Source: Rhizobium sp. Root708 (lineage in GTDB: Bacteria > Pseudomonadota > Alphaproteobacteria > Rhizobiales > Rhizobiaceae). From it: a stretch of DNA of 64,000 nucleotides. Below the pieces are notes generated by a model. The model saw only the letters and a program-made list of their open reading frames with translations, was not told the origin of the DNA and did not search any database. This document shows, piece by piece, positions 1 through 8,663 of this stretch (its first letter is position 1; every line of letters begins with the position of its first letter). The stretch is taken from NCBI RefSeq assembly GCF_001429725.1, contig NZ_LMHV01000043.1, forward strand, positions 146,938 through 210,937, written 5' to 3'. The position numbers and the translations under genes were made by a program.

Positions 1-465
1 CGCAAAGATATGTGAGGCAGGGACCCCGTTTTCGAGCAGGTACCTGGATCCGCTGCAGCCGTCCTTCAGTGTCAGGTTCTGGCGGATGCCAAACAATGCG
101 AGCAGCTTGTATGCCCAGCCATTCTCCAGATCGAGTTCCAGTTCCTCGATGTCAGCCGGGCGGCCATAGCGTCTTGCGACGATCGAGATGTCTTCGAGAT
201 GCAGGAGCATCACGTCCCGTTCATGTTCGCAAAGCTTTTGGAGCTGCGCCTTCGACATTGGTTCCTTCGATTTCATCTTCAGTTCGGCCATCAGCGTGTT
301 GAGCTTTCTGCCGATGACTTCAGCCTTTTTATGATCGGAACAATGAAGGCTCAGTGAAAGCCGGCTGCCCGGCTGGCACCGTGCGAAAGAAGCTGGAACA
401 CGTGCGCGCCAGTAAAAGATGTTGCCGCGGCGAATTAGGTTCTCGACGTCGTGGCGGACCGCCAT
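1..465 (-). CDS. Tyrosine recombinase (integrase), N-terminal part, cut by window edge
   Basis: The minus strand is open from an ATG at 465 down to base 1 with no stop (155 codons), so the gene continues outside the window. The translation begins MAVRHDVENLIRRGNIFYWR and continues with ARVPASFARC and RLSLSLHCSDHKKAEVIG. This is the pattern of the DUF6538-type N-terminal domain of phage and island integrases: an R-R-G-x-x-Y-W-R-x-R-V-P strand pair followed by a repeat of the type SLxTxDxxxA. The catalytic R-H-R-Y domain would lie beyond the edge. An in-frame TAG upstream limits the start. The gene lies directly beyond the 3' end of tRNA-Gln, a classical attachment arrangement. The family assignment is from pattern recognition; the catalytic residues cannot be seen. 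Confidence 0.72.
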   Translation of the reverse strand, partial: MAVRHDVENLIRRGNIFYWRARVPASFARCQPGSRLSLSLHCSDHKKAEVIGRKLNTLMAELKMKSKEPMSKAQLQKLCEHERDVMLLHLEDISIVARRYGRPADIEELELDLENGWAYKLLALFGIRQNLTLKDGCSGSRYLLENGVPASHIFA

Positions 466-621
466 GAGATTCTTGCCCTTGCCTGCCACCGGCGACGCCG
501 CGACGTGGGTCGCATGGGCATCACCTGTGGGCTACAGTTCTGGGCATCAGGTCGCCAATGATGCCAAAACGATATCCGGCACGACTGGAAAATCAAGGAA
601 TTAAGGGGATTTAGAGAGAAT

Positions 622-695
622 TGGCTGGGGAACCTGGACTCGAACCAAGATTAACGGAGTCAGAGTCCGTCGTTCTACCATTGAACTATTCCCCA
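622..695 (-). tRNA. tRNA-Gln (anticodon CTG)
   Basis: The reverse complement folds as a tRNA. The acceptor stem TGGGGAA pairs with TTCCCCA and is followed by G-CCA, which is encoded in the DNA. The D-arm carries the AGTTCAATGGTAGAAC pattern, the anticodon stem ACGGA pairs with TCCGT around the loop CTCTGAC (anticodon CTG), and the T-loop reads GGTTCGAATCC. The 3' end points towards the integrase gene at 1-465. The 156 bases between the two (466-621) show no other feature that I can support; an att core at the tRNA 3' end is expected but its partner is outside the window. Confidence 0.95.
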
Positions 696-939
696 GCAGG
701 TGCGGCGCTCGAAGCGCTCCGCTGGTGTGCGGCGCTTATAAACAAAACTTGGCGGAATGCAAATACCTGTTTTGAAAAAAATCGAACCTTGTTGTGGAGC
801 GATCGTAACCCCTTTGTAAAGGCATCCTAAAAAGAGTTTGGTGTTTCGGCCCGGCGCTGGTATTCTTGCCGCAACGCAAAATCGAATGAGCGCCAGCTGC
901 ATACCTTTCTGGACTTGCGCGGCGCGATGGATAACGAAC

Positions 940-2481
940 GTGAAAGACCCCGAAGGCGGCGTGAAGCCGCAACTTGACGGGGCGTCGGCGGCAGGTCGTG
1001 GGGATGGTAAAAAATCCCGGCGCCGCAAGGGCAAGCGAGGCGGGCATTCCCGCAACGCGGCTCCTCCCGCCCAGCATGTCTCTTCCGGTGAACTCGGAGA
1101 GACCGCGCGCCCAACGGATCATGTCGCCGGGAATCCGGCCCGAAAGCGCAAGCGCCGCCGTGGTGCGGGTGGACCTTCCGAAGCTGCGTCTAAAAGACCC
1201 CAGGGTGAAGACAAGATTGTCGCGGCCGACCAGCCTGCGCGCCCGGACGGCGACACGCCACCCAGCCGTCGAAATCGTCGCAAGCATCGCGGCAAGCGCG
1301 GTCTGCAGGGGCGTCCACTCGCCCAGCAGAAGCCTGCCGCCCAGGTGCAGCCGCAGCCATCGGCTCCGGTCGCGCGATCCGGCGGTGACAACCGGACGGC
1401 GGAAGCGCCCGGGCGCACCCAGCGGCCGGCCGAGCGGGACCAGCAGCGGTCCACACCGGCGCAACATCCCTGGCCGGACGAACTCTATGCCGCTCTCGAT
1501 CTCGGCACCAACAACTGCCGCCTGCTGATTGCCCAGCCGACGCGGCCCGGGCAGTTTCGCGTCGTTGACGCCTTTTCGCGCATCGTGCGCCTCGGGGAAG
1601 GGCTCGCGGCAAGCGGCCGGCTTTCCGACGACGCCATGGATCGCGCGGTCGATGCCTTGCGCGTCTGCGCCTCGAAGCTGAAGAATCGCGAAATCCGCCG
1701 CATGCGGCTGATCGCGACCGAGGCCTGCCGGCAGGCAAGCAACGGAGCTGAGTTTCTCGAGCGCGTCGTCACCGAAACCGGTCTCGAGCTCGAGGTCATC
1801 GATCGTGAGACCGAAGCGCGGCTCGCCGTTTCCGGCTGCTCGTCGCTCGTCGGTCGCGAAACGCGGTCGGTCGTCCTCTTCGATATCGGCGGCGGCTCTT
1901 CGGAAATCGCGGTCATTCGCATCGGCGACAGCCGCTTCAATCGCCTTGCCAATCACATCACCCACTGGACGTCCTTGCCGGTCGGCGTCGTCACGCTGTC
2001 GGAGCGCCACGGCGGCCGGGATGTGACGCCCGATGTTTTCGAAGGCATGGTGGCGGAAGTGGCAGGCATGCTTTCCGGCTTCGATTGCCCGGCCATCGAC
2101 ATCGGCCAGGCGGATGATTTTCATCTGATCGGCACATCGGGAACGGTCACGACGCTCGCGGGCGTTCATCTCGATCTGCCGCGCTACGACCGCCGCAAGG
2201 TGGATGGCATCTGGCTTTCCGACGACGAGGTCTCGGCGATGCAGGCAAAGCTGTTGTCGTGGGATTTCGAAAGCCGTGCGGCCAATCCGTGCATCGGGCC
2301 GGATCGTGCCGATCTGGTGCTCGCCGGCTGCGCCATTCTCGAGGCGATCCGTCGCCGCTGGCCGAGCCCGCGCATGCGGGTGGCCGATCGCGGCTTGAGG
2401 GAAGGCCTGTTGACAGACATGATGGCGGACGACGGCGTCTGGCGGCGCCACCGCAACCGCCGCGGCCAACGCGGCAAATAG
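940..2481 (+). CDS. ppx: Ppx/GppA family phosphatase with basic N-terminal extension
   Basis: An exopolyphosphatase / guanosine pentaphosphatase-type protein of the ASKHA (actin/Hsp70) fold that would hydrolyse polyphosphate or pppGpp. From about residue 180 the phosphate-1 motif ALDLGTNNCRLL is seen. The glycine-rich motif DIGGGSSEIAV lies near residue 315 and the third motif GTSGTVTTLAG follows. Residues 1-175 are a low-complexity, Lys/Arg-, Gly- and Pro-rich region, probably disordered, absent from the enterobacterial enzymes. The start is uncertain: GTG at 940 is used; an in-frame ATG at 886 or TTG at 838 would lengthen the protein. It is followed after 10 bases by rlmE, so the two are probably cotranscribed. 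Whether the substrate is polyphosphate or pppGpp cannot be told. Confidence 0.88.
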   Translation: MKDPEGGVKPQLDGASAAGRGDGKKSRRRKGKRGGHSRNAAPPAQHVSSGELGETARPTDHVAGNPARKRKRRRGAGGPSEAASKRPQGEDKIVAADQPARPDGDTPPSRRNRRKHRGKRGLQGRPLAQQKPAAQVQPQPSAPVARSGGDNRTAEAPGRTQRPAERDQQRSTPAQHPWPDELYAALDLGTNNCRLLIAQPTRPGQFRVVDAFSRIVRLGEGLAASGRLSDDAMDRAVDALRVCASKLKNREIRRMRLIATEACRQASNGAEFLERVVTETGLELEVIDRETEARLAVSGCSSLVGRETRSVVLFDIGGGSSEIAVIRIGDSRFNRLANHITHWTSLPVGVVTLSERHGGRDVTPDVFEGMVAEVAGMLSGFDCPAIDIGQADDFHLIGTSGTVTTLAGVHLDLPRYDRRKVDGIWLSDDEVSAMQAKLLSWDFESRAANPCIGPDRADLVLAGCAILEAIRRRWPSPRMRVADRGLREGLLTDMMADDGVWRRHRNRRGQRGK

Positions 2482-2491
2482 GGGACAGGGC

Positions 2492-3211
2492 ATGGCGAAG
2501 CCAACGATTGCGGGCAACCGCACCGGCCGCAAACTCGGCCAGCGCGTCAAGAACAAGAAGATGAAGGCGTCGTCGCGGCAGTGGCTGCAGCGCCACATCA
2601 ACGATCCCTACGTGCAACGCGCCCAGCTTGAGGGTTATCGCGCACGCGCCGCCTTCAAGCTGCTGGAGATCGACGAGAAGCACAGTATCCTGAAGGGCGC
2701 GCGCCGCATCATCGACCTTGGTGCTGCCCCGGGCAGTTGGTCGCAGATCGCCGCCAAGGTTACCGGTTCCACGGATGACGATACCCGCGTCGCCGCGATC
2801 GACTTCCTGGAGATGGCTCCGCTGCCGGGCGTAAAGATCCTCCAACTGGACTTCCTCGATCCCTCGGCGCCGGCCCAGCTGATCGAAGCTGTCGGCGGTA
2901 CGCCGGATCTGGTGCTTTCGGATATGGCGGCGCCGACGACAGGCCACCACCGCACCGACCACCTGCGCACCATGCATCTTTGCGAAGTGGCAGCCCATTT
3001 CGCTATCGAGGTGTTGGGCGAGGGCGGCCATTTCCTGGCGAAGACCTTCCAGGGCGGCACCGAGCGCGACCTTCTCAACATGCTGAAGCGGCATTTCAAG
3101 CAGGTCGTCCACGTCAAGCCGGCCTCGTCGCGGGCGGAATCGGTCGAAATGTTCCTGCTCGCGAAGCACTTCAAGGGCCGTCAAGCCGAACCTGACGTTA
3201 CGGAAGCTTGA
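2492..3211 (+). CDS. rlmE: 23S rRNA (uridine-2'-O)-methyltransferase RlmE
   Basis: FtsJ/RrmJ family, which methylates the 2'-OH of U2552 in the A-loop of 23S rRNA using S-adenosylmethionine. The SAM motif I DLGAAPGSWSQIA is at about residues 75-87, the Asp of LVLSDMAAPTTGHH at about 142, and the Lys of FLAKTFQGG near 184; these belong to the K-D-K-E catalytic set of the family. A basic N-terminal stretch of about 35 residues precedes the domain, usual for alphaproteobacterial members. The length of 239 residues is normal. It directly follows the Ppx/GppA gene. Confidence 0.95.
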   Translation: MAKPTIAGNRTGRKLGQRVKNKKMKASSRQWLQRHINDPYVQRAQLEGYRARAAFKLLEIDEKHSILKGARRIIDLGAAPGSWSQIAAKVTGSTDDDTRVAAIDFLEMAPLPGVKILQLDFLDPSAPAQLIEAVGGTPDLVLSDMAAPTTGHHRTDHLRTMHLCEVAAHFAIEVLGEGGHFLAKTFQGGTERDLLNMLKRHFKQVVHVKPASSRAESVEMFLLAKHFKGRQAEPDVTEA

Positions 3212-3269
3212 TCTTTGGGCTGTTCTTGGGTGATGATCGGTCTCCCAAGACCTGGAATGCCCGGCCACC

Positions 3270-3653
3270 ATGCTCTTATACCTGACCCTCGGAACCAACG
3301 ACATCGATCAGGCACGACGATTCTACGATATCGTCCTGCCGCTTCTCGGCTATCGACGCCAACGCCACTCGGAAGAGGAAATCGGTTACTCCGCCGACGG
3401 CGATACCCGCTGCCGGCTCTGGATCGTCACGCCCTTCAACCGCAGGCGGGCCACGAGCGGCAACGGTTCGATGGTGGCGCTGCATGCCGATCGACGCGCC
3501 GATGTCGATGCGTTTCATGCCGCGGCGCTTGCGGCCGGCGGCATTGACGAGGGAGCGCCGGGCTTGCGGCCGTTCCATGCCAACTTCTACGCTGCCTATG
3601 TCCGCGATCCCGATGGCAACAAGCTGAGCGCCGTCTGCGAGAACCCGGAATAG
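3270..3653 (+). CDS. VOC family protein (glyoxalase/bleomycin-resistance fold)
   Basis: A 127-residue single-domain vicinal-oxygen-chelate protein. It opens with LYLTLGTNDIDQARRFYD and ends with AAYVRDPDGNKLSAVCENPE, the two beta-alpha-beta-beta-beta module boundaries typical of the family. Members bind a metal and act on small organic substrates or thiol conjugates; the substrate here cannot be deduced. It stands 58 bases after rlmE and converges on the MFS transporter gene, with only two bases between the stops. Confidence 0.85.
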   Translation: MLLYLTLGTNDIDQARRFYDIVLPLLGYRRQRHSEEEIGYSADGDTRCRLWIVTPFNRRRATSGNGSMVALHADRRADVDAFHAAALAAGGIDEGAPGLRPFHANFYAAYVRDPDGNKLSAVCENPE

Positions 3654-3655
3654 AC

Positions 3656-5080
3656 CTACTTCACGGCCTGCTGTTCGGCTTCGATCGTCGCTGGCGTCAC
3701 CCGCGCGGCGCGATGGCCGGAGACGAGCGCGCCGGCGCTCTTGTCCATCCGGATGAAGGGAATGGTCGCCACGACCGTCAGGATCGCGATCACGTAGAAG
3801 GCGACGTGGAAGTCGGCCACCTGCAGCGCCTCGCCACGGAAATAGATCGAGGTTTCCAGGATCGCGGCGGCAACGGCGACGCCGAGTGCCAGGCTGATCT
3901 GCTGCATGACCGAGCTCATTGACGTTGCCTGACTGGCCTGCGCATCGTCGATATCTGCGAACGCCAGGGCGTTGACGCCGGTAAAGAAGAACGACCGTGA
4001 GAAACCGCCGACCAGAAGGATGGCGATGATTACGAGATGCGGCGTCTGCGGGGTAAAGAAGCCGGTTGCGACCGTCACGATCGTCGTGACAGCTGCCGCT
4101 GAAAGCAAGGTCGTGCGGAAGCCGGCCGCCGCAAAGACGCGACGCGCCATGAACTTGGTGGTGATCGCGCCGATCGCGCCGGCAAAGGTGATAAGGCCGG
4201 ATTGGAACGGCGTCAGGCCGAAGCCGAGCTGCAGCATCAGCGGCGTCAGGAACGGCATGGCGCCTATACAGATGCGAAACAGCGTGCCGCCCGTGGTCGA
4301 TGCCCGGAAGGTCGGGGTACGGAAGAGTTTCAGGTTGAGGATCGGCGCTGGATGCCGCTTGGCATGGCGAACGTAGAGAAAGCCGCAGACGAGGCCGATC
4401 ACCGTGGCCGTGATGCCGATGATGGGCGGCAGCGCCGGCAGGCTGACGACGGAGAGGCCGAAGACCACACCGGCCGCCGAAAACGACGTCAGCACGAAGC
4501 CGACGACGTCAAGCTTCGGCGGCGCGGTCGCTTCTACTTCCGGCAGGAAGATTGTTGCCAGCCAGACGCCGATGATGCCGACCGGCACGTTGATCAGGAA
4601 GATCCAGTGCCAGCTGAAGTAGGTGGTGATGAAGCCGCCGAGCGGCGGTCCGGCCAGCGGCCCGACCAGCGCCGGAATGGTCAGCAGCGCCATGGCCGAA
4701 ACCAGCTCGCTGCGCTTCGTCGTTCGTAGCAACACCAGGCGACCGACCGGCGTCATCATCGCGCCGCCCATGCCCTGCAGGAAGCGAGCGACGACGAACT
4801 CGATCAGGCCGGACGAGGCCGCGCAACAGATAGAGCCGACGACGAAGACGCAGATGGCGAGGCGGAAGATGCGCTTGGCGCCGAACCTGTCCGCCATCCA
4901 GCCGCTGATCGGAATGAACACCGCGAGCGACACCATGTAGGAGGTCAGCGCCAGCTTCAGCGTGATCGGCCCGACATGAAGGTCGTTGGCGATGGCGGGA
5001 AGGGCGGTCGCGATTACGGTGGAGTCCATCTGCTCCATGAAGAGAGCGACGGCGAGGATCAGGGGAACAATGCGGTTCAT
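3656..5080 (-). CDS. MFS transporter, DHA2 (EmrB/QacA) family, drug/proton antiporter
   Basis: A 474-residue inner-membrane protein predicted to carry 14 membrane segments, as in the drug:H+ antiporter-2 family. TM1 contains MEQMDSTVIATALPAIANDL with the family's acidic residue in TM1 (motif D1). The loop GWMADRFGAKRIFR is motif A between TM2 and TM3, and GPLAGPPLGGFITTYFSWHW is motif C in TM5. It probably exports toxic organic compounds using the proton gradient. No membrane-fusion partner is adjacent. It is divergent from the metallo-beta-lactamase-fold gene, with 255 bases between the starts. Confidence 0.93.
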   Translation of the reverse strand: MNRIVPLILAVALFMEQMDSTVIATALPAIANDLHVGPITLKLALTSYMVSLAVFIPISGWMADRFGAKRIFRLAICVFVVGSICCAASSGLIEFVVARFLQGMGGAMMTPVGRLVLLRTTKRSELVSAMALLTIPALVGPLAGPPLGGFITTYFSWHWIFLINVPVGIIGVWLATIFLPEVEATAPPKLDVVGFVLTSFSAAGVVFGLSVVSLPALPPIIGITATVIGLVCGFLYVRHAKRHPAPILNLKLFRTPTFRASTTGGTLFRICIGAMPFLTPLMLQLGFGLTPFQSGLITFAGAIGAITTKFMARRVFAAAGFRTTLLSAAAVTTIVTVATGFFTPQTPHLVIIAILLVGGFSRSFFFTGVNALAFADIDDAQASQATSMSSVMQQISLALGVAVAAAILETSIYFRGEALQVADFHVAFYVIAILTVVATIPFIRMDKSAGALVSGHRAARVTPATIEAEQQAVK

Positions 5081-5335
5081 ACGCGAATGCCTTGAAGGTC
5101 TTGCGAAGGCGGCTCGGAAAGCCAGTGCTCTGTAGTCCTCGGCAAAGCCGCTGCCAACCTTTCATTCCGGTTCGGGAACACGTTTGCATCACGTCTGCGT
5201 GAGACAACTTGCGCTGAAGTTGCGATGCCCGAAATTGACATCTGTTTGTTTCGGCTCGCTGCAATAAGCGGCGGGTCGGTTCCGATTTTGGGGGCTTGCG
5301 GCCAGAGCGCCGCGCGTTATTGGAAGGATGGGGAC

Positions 5336-6328
5336 ATGACCGCACCGTTGGGGATGAGACGGCGTACGCTGTTCGTCGCGGGCATCAGCCTGCTGGCGGC
5401 GCCGATGATTTTGAAAGAGACGGCCGCAATGGCCGCAAGTGGAGACAACACCAAGATGGATGCGACACCGCAGCCCCAGTTCAATCAGTTCAAGCTCGGC
5501 TCCTTCAAGTTCACCGTCTTCAAGGACGGCGCCACGATTGCCGAAAAGCCCTATGAAACCTTCGGAACCAACCAGAAGCCGGAAACCGTCCAGGAACTGC
5601 TCGCGAAGAATTTCCTGCCGGGCGATAAGTTCGTCAACTCTTACGCCCCGACGCTGATCGACACCGGTTCGGATGTGATCCTCGTCGACACCGGCTTTGG
5701 TGAAGGCGGCCGCGCCCGCGGCAGTGGCCTGCTTCGCGATGGGTTAAAGGCGGCCGGTTATTCGCCCGACGATATTACGGTGGTCGCGCTGACGCACCTG
5801 CATGGCGATCACATCGGCGGCCTGCTGGAAGGCGGCAAGCCTGCCTTCAAGAATGCACGATATGTCATCGGCCAGATCGAGTACGACTTCTGGACCGACA
5901 AGGCCCGCGAAGGTACGCCGGCCGAAGGCGGTCACAAGGCGGTTCTCGCCAACGTCGTGCCGCTTGCCGAGAAGGCGACGTTCATTGGCGATGGCGGGAC
6001 CATCGCAAGCGGCATCACGGCTATGCTGGCACCGGGCCATACGCAGGGTCACATGGTTTTCCATGTCGAATCCGAGGGCAAGCGCCTGGTCGCAACGGGC
6101 GATACCGCCAATCACTATATCCTGTCGCTGCAGAAGCCCGACTGGGAGGTCCGTTTCGATATGGACAAGGCCCAGGCCGCCGCAACCCGTCGCAAGGTGT
6201 TCGGCATGATCGCCGCCGAGAAGATCGCCTTTGTCGGCTATCACATGCCGTTCCCTTCGGTCGGCTTCGTGGAAACCTACGAGGACGGCTATCGCTTCGT
6301 TCCGAAGACCTATCAGTTCGACCTGTGA
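5336..6328 (+). CDS. Exported MBL-fold metallo-hydrolase
   Basis: A 330-residue metallo-beta-lactamase-superfamily hydrolase. ATG 5336 is chosen because GGAAGGA lies just upstream and because it gives a twin-arginine-like signal (MRRRTLFVAGISLLAAP), which points to export to the periplasm through Tat. The zinc motif THLHGDHIGG (HxHxDH) is at residues 153-162. Later ligands fit GHTQGHM, GDTANH and YHMPFP. Members of this group include lactonases and arylsulfatase-like enzymes; the substrate is unknown. A good terminator follows at 6354-6378. Confidence 0.9.
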   Translation: MTAPLGMRRRTLFVAGISLLAAPMILKETAAMAASGDNTKMDATPQPQFNQFKLGSFKFTVFKDGATIAEKPYETFGTNQKPETVQELLAKNFLPGDKFVNSYAPTLIDTGSDVILVDTGFGEGGRARGSGLLRDGLKAAGYSPDDITVVALTHLHGDHIGGLLEGGKPAFKNARYVIGQIEYDFWTDKAREGTPAEGGHKAVLANVVPLAEKATFIGDGGTIASGITAMLAPGHTQGHMVFHVESEGKRLVATGDTANHYILSLQKPDWEVRFDMDKAQAAATRRKVFGMIAAEKIAFVGYHMPFPSVGFVETYEDGYRFVPKTYQFDL

Positions 6329-6353
6329 AGTCGCTGCATGGCAGCCATACCAG

Positions 6354-6378
6354 GCCCGGCGGATACGCCGGGCTTTTT
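6354..6378 (+). terminator. Rho-independent terminator after the MBL-fold gene
   Basis: A perfect 7-bp stem, GCCCGGC (6354-6360) and GCCGGGC (6367-6373), has a six-base loop and is followed by five T. It lies 26 bases after the stop of the MBL-fold hydrolase and isolates it from guaB. Confidence 0.88.
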
Positions 6379-6505
6379 GCTATTCCCTTCCTGTCATAGA
6401 CGTGTTACCAGCCCTCGCCAACTTCCAAAGCAACCCTTGCACACCGCCGGTGCGGACGATTCGTTCCGGGAGGCGTTGCATTTTTCTTAATTGAAGGAAT
6501 TGGCC

Positions 6506-7990
6506 ATGGCTCGCATCATAGAAACGCCAACCGGTTTGGACGCACTCACCTTCGATGATGTGCTCCTGCAGCCCGGTCATTCCGAGGTTCTGCCTGGCCA
6601 GACGAGCGTCGCAACCCGCATCGCCACCGATTTCGAGCTGAACATTCCGATCATTTCTTCGGCCATGGACACCGTCACGGAAAGCCGCCTCGCGATCGCC
6701 ATGGCGCAGGCCGGCGGTCTCGGCGTCATCCACAAGAACCTGACGCCAGCCGAGCAGGCCGAGCAGGTCCGCCAGGTCAAGAAGTTCGAAAGCGGCATGG
6801 TCGTCAACCCGGTGACGATCGGCCCCGACGCGACGCTCGCCGATGCGCTCGCCTTGATGAAGATCCACAGCATCTCGGGCATTCCCGTTGTCGAAAAGAC
6901 CGGCCGTCTTGTCGGCATTCTGACCAACCGCGACGTTCGCTTCGCGTCCGATCCGAGCCAGAAGATCTACGAGCTGATGACGCGCGAGAACCTCGTTACC
7001 GTCAAGGAAAGCGTCAATCAGCAGGAAGCCAAGCGCCTGCTGCACTCCCATCGCATCGAGAAGCTGCTGGTGGTGGATGGCGAAGGCCGTTGCGTCGGTC
7101 TCATCACCGTCAAGGACATCGAGAAGTCGCAGCTGAACCCGAATGCATCGAAGGACGCGCAGGGCCGCCTCCGTGCCGCTGCCGCCGTCGGCGTCGGTGA
7201 CGATGGCTTCGATCGCGCCGAGCGCCTGATCGAAGCCGGCGTCGACCTGCTCGTGGTCGATACCGCGCATGGCCACTCGCAGGGCGTTCTTAATGCCGTG
7301 GCGCGCGTCAAGAAGCTCTCCAACTCCGTGCGGGTCATGGCCGGCAACGTCGCCACATCCGATGGTACCAAGGCGCTGATCGATGCCGGCGCGGATGCCG
7401 TCAAGGTCGGTATCGGCCCCGGCTCCATCTGCACGACGCGCATCGTCGCTGGCGTCGGCGTTCCGCAGCTCGCCGCCATCATGTCGGCCGTCGAGGCGGC
7501 ACGCGCCCAGGATATCCCCGTCATCGCCGACGGCGGTATCAAGTTCTCCGGCGATGTTGCCAAGGCGATCGCATCCGGCGCCTCCGCCGTGATGATCGGC
7601 TCGCTGCTCGCAGGCACGGATGAAAGCCCGGGCGAAGTCTATCTCTACCAGGGCCGTTCCTTCAAAGCCTATCGCGGCATGGGCTCCGTCGGCGCCATGG
7701 CGCGTGGCTCGGCAGACCGTTACTTCCAGGCCGAAGTGCGCGACACGCTGAAGCTCGTGCCGGAGGGCATCGAAGGCCAGGTTCCCTACAAGGGTCCGGT
7801 ATCCGGCGTTCTGCACCAGCTCGCAGGCGGCCTCAAGGCCGCCATGGGTTATGTCGGCGGCAAGGACATCAAGGACTTCCAGGAGCGCGCAACCTTCGTG
7901 CGCATCTCCGGCGCCGGCCTTCGCGAAAGCCATCCGCATGATGTGACGATCACCCGCGAAAGCCCGAACTATCCGAGCGCCGGCGGCTGA
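6506..7990 (+). CDS. guaB: Inosine-5'-monophosphate dehydrogenase
   Basis: Converts IMP to XMP with NAD+, the first committed step of GMP synthesis, in the cytoplasm. The ATG at 6506 has GAAGGA about 8 bases upstream; an in-frame TTG at 6491 is less likely. The TIM-barrel start has LTFDDVLLQPGHSEVLP. Two CBS domains occupy about residues 95-210 (for example MKIHSISGIPVVEKTGRLVG). The catalytic cysteine is C309 in GPGSICTTRI, and IADGGIKFSGDVAKA is the phosphate-binding loop. The length of 494 residues is normal. Confidence 0.98.
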   Translation: MARIIETPTGLDALTFDDVLLQPGHSEVLPGQTSVATRIATDFELNIPIISSAMDTVTESRLAIAMAQAGGLGVIHKNLTPAEQAEQVRQVKKFESGMVVNPVTIGPDATLADALALMKIHSISGIPVVEKTGRLVGILTNRDVRFASDPSQKIYELMTRENLVTVKESVNQQEAKRLLHSHRIEKLLVVDGEGRCVGLITVKDIEKSQLNPNASKDAQGRLRAAAAVGVGDDGFDRAERLIEAGVDLLVVDTAHGHSQGVLNAVARVKKLSNSVRVMAGNVATSDGTKALIDAGADAVKVGIGPGSICTTRIVAGVGVPQLAAIMSAVEAARAQDIPVIADGGIKFSGDVAKAIASGASAVMIGSLLAGTDESPGEVYLYQGRSFKAYRGMGSVGAMARGSADRYFQAEVRDTLKLVPEGIEGQVPYKGPVSGVLHQLAGGLKAAMGYVGGKDIKDFQERATFVRISGAGLRESHPHDVTITRESPNYPSAGG

Positions 7991-7992
7991 GA

Positions 7993-8556
7993 ATGAACGC
8001 GGGCAGCCGTATTCCGCTCTGGATTATAGCGCTGCTCGCAGCCCTCTGCCTGGGCGTGCTTGCGTGGACGACATTCGGCTTTGTCGTCCCCTTCAAGCAC
8101 GAGACCGGCCAGGCGGTCCTCGATGTCTACTTCGCCGGTTACGACGAGCTGACCGTCGGCCGGATGCAGCGATTGCTCGAGCAGAACGAAGTCGCCGACA
8201 ATCTGCTGAGGGCAATGTATCTTGGCCCTGAGCTGATCTTTCCCGCCCTTCTGGCGACGCTCCTTTTCCTCGTCATTCTGCGACTGCGGACGGCGGTGCC
8301 GGATCAAGCCCGGCCGACCAGCTCTCTGGTGTTGAAGGTAATCTCTGCGTTGCCGTTCGTCTACGGCGTTGCCGACTACGGCGAAAACCTGTCGAGCCTG
8401 ATTGCGTTCGGAGACAGCACCTCGGCTACTTTCGCAGCCGGGATCCTGCCGTGGATGACAAAGCTGAAATTCGCGAGCCTCGCCGTCTGCCTGATCCTCA
8501 TCGTGCGCTTCGCGATCATTCGCTACATGGCTCTCGGTCAGCGCGAGGAGCGCTGA
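7993..8556 (+). CDS. Conserved integral membrane protein of unknown function
   Basis: A 187-residue protein whose ATG is 2 bases after the guaB stop, so it is almost certainly cotranscribed with guaB. Four hydrophobic segments are visible: IIALLAALCLGVLAWTTFGF near the N-terminus, LIFPALLATLLFLVIL, VISALPFVYGVADYG, and LASLAVCLILIVRFA-like sequence near the C-terminus. No catalytic motif is recognisable. Similar small membrane proteins follow guaB in relatives as far as I recall, but no function is known to me. Confidence 0.75.
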   Translation: MNAGSRIPLWIIALLAALCLGVLAWTTFGFVVPFKHETGQAVLDVYFAGYDELTVGRMQRLLEQNEVADNLLRAMYLGPELIFPALLATLLFLVILRLRTAVPDQARPTSSLVLKVISALPFVYGVADYGENLSSLIAFGDSTSATFAAGILPWMTKLKFASLAVCLILIVRFAIIRYMALGQREER

Positions 8557-8663
8557 CGTCGGGCAGGGGCGCATTGCCGCAATCTCCACCATGTGACTGG
8601 AAAGCCCAACTCTTTTCCTCTACAGCGCTCAGCTCAAAGCAAAGGCGTCAAGGAGAAGACCAT

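Noticed and set aside
12..302. A plus-strand open frame of 96 codons at the left edge
   Set aside because: It lies opposite the integrase frame on the minus strand, which shows a recognisable domain; the plus frame has Cys/Ser/Arg-rich shadow composition.
736..2601. A 621-codon minus-strand frame opposite the Ppx/GppA gene
   Set aside because: It is a shadow of the high-GC coding strand; its composition is His/Arg/Ala-rich without domain features, and the plus strand has clear Ppx/GppA motifs.
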